Assembly: GCA_934320845.1 (NCBI GenBank)
Contig: CAKRFU010000009.1
Span: 57,359-121,358 of the forward strand
Source: an uncultured Lachnospiraceae bacterium
GTDB taxonomy: Bacteria > Bacillota > Clostridia > Lachnospirales > Lachnospiraceae
DNA length: 64,000 nt
Reading direction: 5' to 3'
Under the pieces are notes generated by a model. It was not told the origin of the DNA and did no database searches. It worked only from the letters and a program-made list of their open reading frames with translations. Position 1 is the first letter of the stretch. Each line of letters opens with the position of its first letter. Position numbers and translations under genes: made by a program. Of this stretch, positions 19,716-27,295 are shown in pieces.

Positions 19716-20593
19716 AACTGCTCCTCCTTACCATTTAAGAATTTCATCTGTAAAACAGATACGATTACTATTACAACAAAGAAAACAAATGCATTTGCAC
19801 TCTGGAAACCAAACTGACCGCCACTCATACCATTGTTATATATAAGATATGATATTGATTCCGTACTCTGTGATGGTCCACCCTTTGTCAATGACATTAT
19901 CTGGTCGAATACCATCATCGCATTTTTCATACATAAAACAAGATTTATAGTAAAGAATGGAATGATAAGTGGAAAAGTAATCTTCCAGAACTTTTTCCAT
20001 CCTCTCGCACCATCCACCATTGATGCTTCATAAACCTCTTCCGGCACTGTCTGAAGTCCCGATATATATATAATGGTATTCATTGCTATGCCCTGCCATG
20101 CACCCACGATAACAATAGCTAACCACGCTGTCTTTGTACTTGCGAGCATACTGTTCTGAAGAAATCCTATTCCTGTCACATTTCCTATTGTAGGAAGAAT
20201 ATATGTAAAGATAAAACTAAATATATATCCAACAACAAGACCTCCAAGTATGTTAGGTATAAAATAAATTCCTCTCAATGCACTTTTGCATCTCATCTTT
20301 CTATTAAGTCCCAATGCCAGAATAAGACTTATGACATTTACAACAATAGTTAAAACAACCGAATATTTTATTGTAAACAGATATGATTTTAAAACTCTCG
20401 TATCAGACAATAAATCTTTAAAATTTCTAAGTCCTATAAAGTCATAACTTCCATATCCGCGATAATTAGTAAGTCCATAATAAAACCCTTTGATAAGTGG
20501 CAATGTATTAAAAGCAAAAAACAATACTAATATCGGCAGTAAAGCCGCAAGAAAAATTTTGTCATTTTTAGTCCATTTTGCACTCTTTTTCAT
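19712..20593 (-). CDS. Carbohydrate ABC transporter permease (MalF type)
   Basis: This 293-aa permease with about six membrane segments carries the EAA motif in VYEASMVDGARGWKKFWKI (about 195-213) and the family start WFLAP-like region. It is the partner of the following MalG-type permease in a CUT1 importer. It lies 10 nt after the binding-protein gene with an AGGAGG ribosome site. There is no ATPase gene in the operon, so a shared MsmK/MsiK-type ATPase encoded elsewhere is likely. Confidence 0.93.
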   Translation of the reverse strand: MKKSAKWTKNDKIFLAALLPILVLFFAFNTLPLIKGFYYGLTNYRGYGSYDFIGLRNFKDLLSDTRVLKSYLFTIKYSVVLTIVVNVISLILALGLNRKMRCKSALRGIYFIPNILGGLVVGYIFSFIFTYILPTIGNVTGIGFLQNSMLASTKTAWLAIVIVGAWQGIAMNTIIYISGLQTVPEEVYEASMVDGARGWKKFWKITFPLIIPFFTINLVLCMKNAMMVFDQIMSLTKGGPSQSTESISYLIYNNGMSGGQFGFQSANAFVFFVVIVIVSVLQMKFLNGKEEQL

Positions 20594-20603
20594 AGTCTAC
20601 CTC

Positions 20604-21887
20604 CTATTTTGATTCTTCCTTATATTTTTTAACCTTGTCGATTATGTCACGATTATATCTGACCCATTCAGTATCAAATTTATTAAGGAATGTTTTTAAT
20701 GCATTATCACTCTTGTCAAGAAGATATGTCTGTATCATTGCTGCAACATCCATTTCTGCCGGATAATGATGATCCTGAAAATCTGCAACTTTTCCTTCCT
20801 CGATATATGTTTTCATATCACTAAGCTCTTTCGCAAGTGTAAAATCACCTTTCTTGCAAGGTACGGCACTCTGAGCATCCATATATTCCTGAACATTTTC
20901 ATCTTCAAGCAAAAATCTTAAAACCTCATATGCAGCATCTTTATTCTTGCATTCCTTCATAACACAAAACATTAGGTCATTTCCTGAATTAAGCAGATTA
21001 TCATCCGATTTGTCAGTTGCCGGAAATACAAATGAACCTATATTCATATCAGGATTTACTGATTTTATCTGAGGTATAGCATAACTTCCTATTGTGTACA
21101 TTGCAGACTTGCCTTTTGCAAAAGCTGTACATGCGTCATTGTATCCATACGCAACAGGATTTTTCTGTGCATATTGTAAAAGTTCCTTTATTTTCGTTGC
21201 TGTTTCTGCATAAGCACCTGAATAAGTTGCTGTTCCACTATTTACCTGATATGCAAGATCTGAATCACACATACTTACTGCAAGAGCATTCCATGGTGCA
21301 AGGCATGTCCATGTATCTTTATAGCCTAAATAAATTGGCTGTTCTCCTGCTTTTTTAATCTTTTTACAGAGATTTATAAATTCCGTCCATGTTTTAGGAA
21401 TCTCCCATCCATACTTCTTAAACATATCTTTGTTGTAAAGAATTCCTGCCGCATTTGCCATATAAGGTACTGCATAAGTTCCTTTCATCGGAATATATTC
21501 CAAATCTTTGTTTATGTTTAAATATGTTTCCTTGATATCGGATAATCCGTCAAAATCTGAAATATCCATCAGCATATCAGCATCAAGGAAATTTGAATAA
21601 TTAACATCTCCACCAATTCCTATAATATCCGGAGTATCCTCCCTGATAAATCTTGTCTTCAATATTGTCATTGTATCATTTGGCGAATCGATCTTTAACT
21701 CGATATCATCATGCGAATCATTAAATTTCTTTTCAACTTTTTTAAAATAATTAGCAGCCTCCGGCTTATACTGCACCATCTCAATAACTGTCTTTCCTGA
21801 CTTTTTGCTTTTCTGGCATCCCGTAAAATATGTCATGGATGCTACTGCCACCAACAAAAATGTCAGCATCACTTTTTTGTGCTTCAT
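20604..21887 (-). CDS. Sugar-binding lipoprotein of the ABC importer
   Basis: This 427-aa extracellular solute-binding protein (family 1) has an N-terminal lipoprotein signal: basic MKHKK, a hydrophobic core and a lipobox-like stretch ending TYFTGC, so Cys at about residue 24 is the likely lipidated residue. The rest follows the SBP_bac_1 pattern with VNYSNFL, PYMANAAGILYNKDMF and SYAIPQI. It would capture raffinose-type sugars at the cell surface. The start at 21887 is chosen because AAGGAG lies about 9 nt upstream and it places the signal peptide at the N-terminus. It is the first gene of the operon. Confidence 0.92.
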   Translation of the reverse strand: MKHKKVMLTFLLVAVASMTYFTGCQKSKKSGKTVIEMVQYKPEAANYFKKVEKKFNDSHDDIELKIDSPNDTMTILKTRFIREDTPDIIGIGGDVNYSNFLDADMLMDISDFDGLSDIKETYLNINKDLEYIPMKGTYAVPYMANAAGILYNKDMFKKYGWEIPKTWTEFINLCKKIKKAGEQPIYLGYKDTWTCLAPWNALAVSMCDSDLAYQVNSGTATYSGAYAETATKIKELLQYAQKNPVAYGYNDACTAFAKGKSAMYTIGSYAIPQIKSVNPDMNIGSFVFPATDKSDDNLLNSGNDLMFCVMKECKNKDAAYEVLRFLLEDENVQEYMDAQSAVPCKKGDFTLAKELSDMKTYIEEGKVADFQDHHYPAEMDVAAMIQTYLLDKSDNALKTFLNKFDTEWVRYNRDIIDKVKKYKEESK

Positions 21888-21995
21888 AAGATTATTCTCC
21901 TTCCTTTTACAACATATATGCACCAAAATACATTGCATATTGTCATATCCAAATCAAACTTTTATTTTTTCGTCCGATATATATCTTGTAAAGAC

Positions 21996-22001
21996 ATTAT
22001 A
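21996..22001 (-). promoter_or_regulatory. Probable -10 box of the alpha-galactoside operon
   Basis: TATAAT is present on the minus strand about 109 nt before the binding-protein start. No good -35 box lies 16-18 nt upstream, as expected for a promoter that needs an activator such as the divergent AraC protein. Confidence 0.5.
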
Positions 22002-22007
22002 ACATCT

Positions 22008-22096
22008 CATAATGCTATATGATATAGTCTGTTTTTTGCAATTTTATACCAATATGCAACATTACATAGCTTATTTATATATCAGTTAGCATTATG
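22008..22096. promoter_or_regulatory. Paired inverted-repeat sites, candidate AraC-family operator
   Basis: The sequence CATAATGCTA at 22008-22017 recurs as its exact inverse complement at 22087-22096. Extending inward gives 14 matches over 16 positions (22008-22023 and 22081-22096). The left site abuts the operon's -10 region on the upstream side. They lie in the 300-nt divergent gap, so they are good candidates for binding by the AraC regulator. Confidence 0.5.
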
Positions 22097-22187
22097 GTAT
22101 ATTTTTCGTATGTACCCAAAAAAGACATTTTTAATTTAAATTTTCACACTATAAAGAACGCACATTACTTAGAAACGAGGTATGACT

Positions 22188-23048
22188 ATGAATGAAAATG
22201 AATTATACTTTTCTATTTTTCCAAACGAACGCTTTATAGATCTTGGACTTTACCAATTTGGTATGGAACAATGTTCTCCATCCCACTCATACGGTCCTGC
22301 AGCAAGAAATCATTTTTTATTTCACTATATAATTTCAGGAACAGGCACCTTATATGCCGATGATTCGACCGGTACTACCAAAACATACCATCTTAAAAGC
22401 GGCGAGGGATTTTTAATCTTTCCTAATCAGATAACAACATATATAGCTGACAAAGAACTTCCATGGGAATATGTGTGGATAGAATTTGACGGACTTCGTG
22501 CAAAAGAAGCTATGGATACGGCAGGATTTTCTTTAGACAGACCGATATTTCACACACACAAAAGAGATATGAGCCAAAAAATGAAAGAAGAACTCGTGTA
22601 TATAGCAACTCACTCTGATGAAACTATATTTAATATAATAGGTCATCTTTATCTGTTTCTTGATTATTTTATGCGTTCAACAGTATCAACTGTAGTAAAG
22701 GGCAGCACCAAACTTCAGGATTACTATATAAAAGAGGCAATAACTTACATAGAACAAAATTTTCAGAATGATATTTCCGTAGTTGACATTGCAAACCGAC
22801 TCGGTATTAACCGAAGTTATTTTGGCAAAATCTTTAAACAGACATTGAGACAGACTCCACAAGAATTTCTAATAAATTACCGCATGATAAAGGCAACTGA
22901 ATTATTGAGACTCACAAAAATGTCAATAGGAGATATAAGCAAAGCTGTCGGCTATGAAAACCAGCTTCATTTTTCGCGTGCATTTAAGAAGATATATAAT
23001 ATCTCACCAAGAGAATGGCGAAACATAAATGCAGTTAATAATATGTAG
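22188..23048 (+). CDS. AraC-family regulator of the alpha-galactoside operon
   Basis: This 286-aa transcription regulator has an N-terminal cupin-like sugar-sensing domain (residues 10-150, with the FHYIISGTGTLYAD and PWEYVWIEFDG motifs common in MsmR/RafR-type regulators) and a C-terminal double helix-turn-helix (about 180-280: ISVVDIANRLGINRSYFGKIFK and DISKAVGYENQLHFSRAFKK, both in shortened form here). It is transcribed away from the operon it most likely activates. The start at 22188 is chosen over the ATG at 22182 because the GAGG ribosome site is only 1 nt from the latter. Confidence 0.9.
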   Translation: MNENELYFSIFPNERFIDLGLYQFGMEQCSPSHSYGPAARNHFLFHYIISGTGTLYADDSTGTTKTYHLKSGEGFLIFPNQITTYIADKELPWEYVWIEFDGLRAKEAMDTAGFSLDRPIFHTHKRDMSQKMKEELVYIATHSDETIFNIIGHLYLFLDYFMRSTVSTVVKGSTKLQDYYIKEAITYIEQNFQNDISVVDIANRLGINRSYFGKIFKQTLRQTPQEFLINYRMIKATELLRLTKMSIGDISKAVGYENQLHFSRAFKKIYNISPREWRNINAVNNM

Positions 23049-23100
23049 AATTTTATTTGATCAAAAATCGCACTAATCTTTTGGAATTGCTTAAAAAAAT

Positions 23101-23207
23101 AATAAGGGCTGTCACGCTAAGTTCTATTCATACAATATACAGATAAGAAATCTGTTATCATCAGCTACATTTGTATAGATTATACTTACTGTGACAGCCT
23201 CTTATTT
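23101..23207. repeat. Palindromic element with GGCTGTCAC ends
   Basis: GGCTGTCAC at 23107-23115 is matched by its inverse GTGACAGCC at 23191-23199, and pairing extends on both sides (AATAAG outside, TAAGT and ATACAA inside). A small hairpin CAGAT-AAGAA-ATCTG sits in the middle. It lies between convergent genes and could act as a bidirectional terminator. The long terminal inverted repeats also resemble a miniature transposable element. The 226-nt gap holds nothing else that I can see. Confidence 0.6.
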
Positions 23208-23274
23208 AATTAAATCTTTGCTTTCATTTTATAATCATCTCGTATTTTCAGACACTATGATTTTTACCTCTGCT

Positions 23275-26200
23275 TTAAAATACTACTACCGCTACTGAAT
23301 TTGCAGGGAGCAATATCTCTGCTGTCTGATTATTTACGGCTGTCTGATATTTTACGGGAACGACATATTCTTTTTCTTTAGTATTCACATTTGCAACACC
23401 GGCAAGATCCTTATCCGCCGTAAGCATTACGACTTCGGCACTCGCAACCTTTTTGTAAGCATCAAGTTTTACTGATACTTTCTTTGCAACATTATCTTTA
23501 TTTACAAGTTTTGCATAGATGTTCTTTTCATCTCTTGTTACGGAGTTAAATACAACTCTGTTGTATGCATTTAATTTATAGTCAAGGACTATGCTCTTAT
23601 TTCCATCTTCATCTTTGTAGTACATCTGAAGACCTTTCGCATCTTTGCATCCATAATCAACTGTAAATACATACTGTTTTCCATCCTCAAGCGGTTCAAA
23701 GTTACATTCTCTCAAGTTTCCTGCAAGCTCACTTGATGAGTAATCTCCCATGCGGTATCCCTCACTTCCGTCCTTAAACACCCTGACTCCTGTGAGGTAT
23801 CCATGCATTGAAACAGCATATTCAATTACATTCTTATTTTTCTCTGATATATCCGTAAGTCCTGCTCCCACAAACAATCCGCCGTTTCCTGAAATTCTCT
23901 TTGCTGTCACATTTACTTTATAATCTGTCCAGCTGTCGTCATATATATATATTCCGTTTGCAGCTTTGTCTGTTGCCTTAAACAAAATTCCATCCGCCTG
24001 TTTTTCATAATTCTCAGAACCCGGTATCAGTGAAATTTTCTCATTAACCTCTTTTGCAAAATCCTGACTGAATAATACACTTCCATCCGCATTTGAAATT
24101 ATCTCAATTTTTTGTAAAAGCACATCCGCTTCTGTCACTGAAACTGACACACCGCCGTGTGGTATAAGCTGTTTTTTCTCTGCCTTGTCATACATCTTAA
24201 ATGATGTCTCCACTGCATGGTCACCTATGTACTCTGCAAACATCTGCTGAACATAATAGTTTGGTGTGCGCCATACAGAATCATTATCAAACCATATTGC
24301 ATCCGGTGTCCAGCGGTATGCTCCGTCAGAAAGCACTTTGTTAAACAACGGTGCTGTTGCCGCAAGTCTCACTACATCTGAATTATTTTCAAATCCCGTC
24401 ATAACAGCGGCTTCCGCAACTGCTCCTGCAAGTGTATTCTTGTCAGATGAAGCATATTCGCCTACAAATACTTTTGATGAATTGTCATCATCAATTGTTC
24501 CGTCGGCATTATATGCTCTATAATAATAATCATATCTGTCCGCATTTTCATAAAGATATGCATTTGAACGGTAATAATGTTCATCAGCTACGGTTTCCAT
24601 ATAATGTTTCTGGTATTTGTACCACTCAACATTTTCGTCAAAACTTTCGTTTCCGTCAGTAAACGCAATAACTGCACCCTTATCCTTGAGATTTCCGCTT
24701 AAATATCTCCATCCAAACTTATACGCATCATCATCTGCCTGCGCACCTACTGTTGAAATGATTGTAAGGTCATATCCCGGATAATTCTTTTCCATATGCT
24801 CATCAATGGCATGTTTAAATTCTTCAAAACTTGCGAAAAATTCCTCGCCCCAGTTTTCATTACCAACGCCTAAAAGATGCATGTCAAATGGCTTTTCATG
24901 TCCCATTTTCTTTCTGAGTGCCGCCCACTCATTGTTCTCACAATCGGTACTGATTGCAAAATCAATAAGGTCAGTAAAGTTTTTGATATATTTTTTCTGA
25001 AGTTCTCCACCTGCCGGATTTGCATAATCAGAACGAGCCTGACAAAGCACTCCGCATGCCATAACAGGAAGTGGCGATGCCCCTAAGTCCTCGGCAAGCT
25101 GGAAATACTCCATATAGCCAAGTCCCATTGTCATCATATAACCCCATACATTAAAGTTTTCCTTTCTGTATTCAATATCATCAACAGAATCTTTCCAATC
25201 GTATACATTTTCCCAGATAAATGAACCTTCTGAAATGCATCCACCCGGAAATCTCAAGAATTTTGGATGAAGGTCACGCATTGCCTCAACAAGATCCCTT
25301 CTGAGACGGTAATTTTTATTGCCCGTATAGTTTGCATGAGCCGTAGCACTTGTGCTCTCCTCGTCTGCTCCCCAGACATTCTCAGGCATAAGAGAAACCA
25401 TATCTATTGAAATTTCTCCTTCAAATACAAGTCTAAGCTGTGCATAGCCTGTCTTTTTAGCAGTAAGAACAAGCTTTTTATTCTCGCCGAACTTATTCCA
25501 TGTATCAGAAATGCCATTGAGAACTATCTCATCACTTACTAATGCATCATCCTCATCGACAAGCGAAACTTTTATCTTTGCCACATTGTCCGTACTCTTA
25601 GCCCATATTGAAAAATCGTACTTTTCATCTTTTTTAAGATACATTGAAAGTGCTGCTGTAGTATCGCAAAAACCTCGGTTATAAAGAACTGCACCTGATT
25701 TTGCAGTAATGTAATACTCACTTGTATCAGGTTTTGTAATTCCAAGATGCTCATTTAGACCGCCCTCACATTTAGGTGTGACTTTATCCGTATCACCGAA
25801 CCAGAATGCAAGTGGTGTATGATTTCTGCCTGTAGACTTTCCGTTCTCCCCTGATGACGGGTCGTATGTGTTGTATGTAAATGCCTCAAATGAACGGTTA
25901 TTTACAAGTTCTGCATAGATACCTCCATCTGCCGCATTGTTTATGTCCTCATAGAAAAGTCCGTAAAGAGTATCACTTATCTTTACCTTTTCACTGTCAG
26001 CATGGATAGTAAGCTCATATGGAACCTCTGTCCTTGGAACAACCGTAACATAATATTCGATAGTCTTTTTTTCATCATCAAACGAAAGAATTGCACTAAG
26101 TTTTATATACTTAGCTTTCTCAAAATCTCCAACTTTTCCGTCAGAACTTAAAACAGCTTCATCCTCTGACTTCCATACGACATTTACCTTTCCTCCTATA

Positions 26201-26988
26201 TAAGATGTAGGAAGCTCTATATCCTCTGTTATTATCTTGTCAGGTGCCATAAGATACTTTTCACACACCATCTCAAGAATATCTTTCTTTGAAATACTCT
26301 CACAAACAATATCTACTATCTCACCCTCTGACAAAGCAGAATCATAAATCCTAAAGTCTGAAAGTGCCACGTTTGCATCAGGATCTGCATCAAACTGTGA
26401 ACGACCGATAAAATTGTTTATATATTTTCCATCTTCCTTAAGACCTGCGAACCATTCTCTGAGTCTCTTATAATTTCCGCTTGATGTCTGGCTTATAAGA
26501 CCATCAGCGATAAGCTCTCCGTCGACATATACCTGTGGACCCGCACTGCTGAGTGTTCCGTTTTTCGTACCATGTACAACAACCGCAACATGCATCCATG
26601 TATGCTCTGCAAATCCTTTTCCCGGGTCAGCAAGCAAATCCGCACCGCTAAAGCAGCTTGCTCTTAAATTTCTGGTGAGAAAGAAATAAGGCCCTATTGT
26701 GGAATGACCGAAATCAAAAAGTCTCTCCCACACATTAACTCCTTTAGAAAGATTCATCCAAAATGAGATGCAAAGACCGTCATCATCAGAAACCGATTTA
26801 AGAATATTTTCAGGCAGTTTAAGATATGAATCAGCAACCTTTCCATCACCACTAATGACAACTGCCTTTCTTCCGTCAACCTCTTTTATTACAGGTGCAT
26901 TGTCCCCGGAAGGTATGGCATCAAAACCATTTTCCGAACTGTCTGCTCCAATACTTTTTTCATCGTCAAATTTGTACCATGCTATCAT
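23275..26988 (-). CDS. GH51-type alpha-L-arabinofuranosidase with LamG-like and Ig-like domains
   Basis: This 1237-aa protein should release arabinofuranose from arabinan or arabinoxylan side chains. Residues 1-225 form a LamG/concanavalin-like domain (WYKFDDE, LCISFWMN, WMHVAVVV, VYVDGELI, FRIYDSALSEGEI). Residues 240-320 resemble an atrophied bacterial Ig domain (VVWKSEDEAVLSSDGKV). The GH51 part follows from about 325 (LYGLFYEDINNAADGGIYAELVNN in two pieces), with acid/base Glu711 in GVGNENWGEE and nucleophile Glu844 in FVGEYASS. A further beta-rich region lies near 950-1100. There is no signal peptide; the ATG at 26988 follows AAGGAG directly and has no upstream extension, so it is predicted to be cytoplasmic, odd for a protein with a LamG module. 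It stands alone between two palindromic elements. Confidence 0.9.
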   Translation of the reverse strand: MIAWYKFDDEKSIGADSSENGFDAIPSGDNAPVIKEVDGRKAVVISGDGKVADSYLKLPENILKSVSDDDGLCISFWMNLSKGVNVWERLFDFGHSTIGPYFFLTRNLRASCFSGADLLADPGKGFAEHTWMHVAVVVHGTKNGTLSSAGPQVYVDGELIADGLISQTSSGNYKRLREWFAGLKEDGKYINNFIGRSQFDADPDANVALSDFRIYDSALSEGEIVDIVCESISKKDILEMVCEKYLMAPDKIITEDIELPTSYIGGKVNVVWKSEDEAVLSSDGKVGDFEKAKYIKLSAILSFDDEKKTIEYYVTVVPRTEVPYELTIHADSEKVKISDTLYGLFYEDINNAADGGIYAELVNNRSFEAFTYNTYDPSSGENGKSTGRNHTPLAFWFGDTDKVTPKCEGGLNEHLGITKPDTSEYYITAKSGAVLYNRGFCDTTAALSMYLKKDEKYDFSIWAKSTDNVAKIKVSLVDEDDALVSDEIVLNGISDTWNKFGENKKLVLTAKKTGYAQLRLVFEGEISIDMVSLMPENVWGADEESTSATAHANYTGNKNYRLRRDLVEAMRDLHPKFLRFPGGCISEGSFIWENVYDWKDSVDDIEYRKENFNVWGYMMTMGLGYMEYFQLAEDLGASPLPVMACGVLCQARSDYANPAGGELQKKYIKNFTDLIDFAISTDCENNEWAALRKKMGHEKPFDMHLLGVGNENWGEEFFASFEEFKHAIDEHMEKNYPGYDLTIISTVGAQADDDAYKFGWRYLSGNLKDKGAVIAFTDGNESFDENVEWYKYQKHYMETVADEHYYRSNAYLYENADRYDYYYRAYNADGTIDDDNSSKVFVGEYASSDKNTLAGAVAEAAVMTGFENNSDVVRLAATAPLFNKVLSDGAYRWTPDAIWFDNDSVWRTPNYYVQQMFAEYIGDHAVETSFKMYDKAEKKQLIPHGGVSVSVTEADVLLQKIEIISNADGSVLFSQDFAKEVNEKISLIPGSENYEKQADGILFKATDKAANGIYIYDDSWTDYKVNVTAKRISGNGGLFVGAGLTDISEKNKNVIEYAVSMHGYLTGVRVFKDGSEGYRMGDYSSSELAGNLRECNFEPLEDGKQYVFTVDYGCKDAKGLQMYYKDEDGNKSIVLDYKLNAYNRVVFNSVTRDEKNIYAKLVNKDNVAKKVSVKLDAYKKVASAEVVMLTADKDLAGVANVNTKEKEYVVPVKYQTAVNNQTAEILLPANSVAVVVF

Positions 26989-27077
26989 ATATGCTTCTCC
27001 TTTTTTAAGTATTTTTATTTTTCAAAGCTATGATACCATTTTACAATTTATTAAAATAATTTACAATATTATTTTCA

Positions 27078-27271
27078 AAAAATGTAACAGTTCAGCCCGA
27101 AAAAGGTAATAAACAATACATAAGCTTGCTTATGGTATTTTTTATTACCTTTTTTGGGTGGAATAGCCTTTCATTTCCGTAATGAATAAACATAAGCTGC
27201 ATAGCAGCGACTGACAGCTTGCTGGCAGGTTTATGAATGGAGAAAATGAAAGCTGAACTGTTACAATTTTT
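27078..27271. repeat. Nested palindromic element upstream of the GH51 gene
   Basis: Outer arms of about 19 nt built on TGTAACAGTTCAGC face each other (27083-27096 and 27252-27265, each flanked by an A or T run). Inside lies a nearly perfect stem of about 30 bp with a 2-nt loop (27096-27125 with 27128-27158), then a second imperfect hairpin bounded by CTTTCATTT (27168-27176) and AAATGAAAG (27244-27252). The long stem could end transcription from the FtsX-type gene. The layout suggests a REP or miniature-transposon-like unit. The 307-nt gap holds no gene I can see. Confidence 0.55.
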
Positions 27272-27295
27272 TCATTTCCCCATAACCTTTCATTT

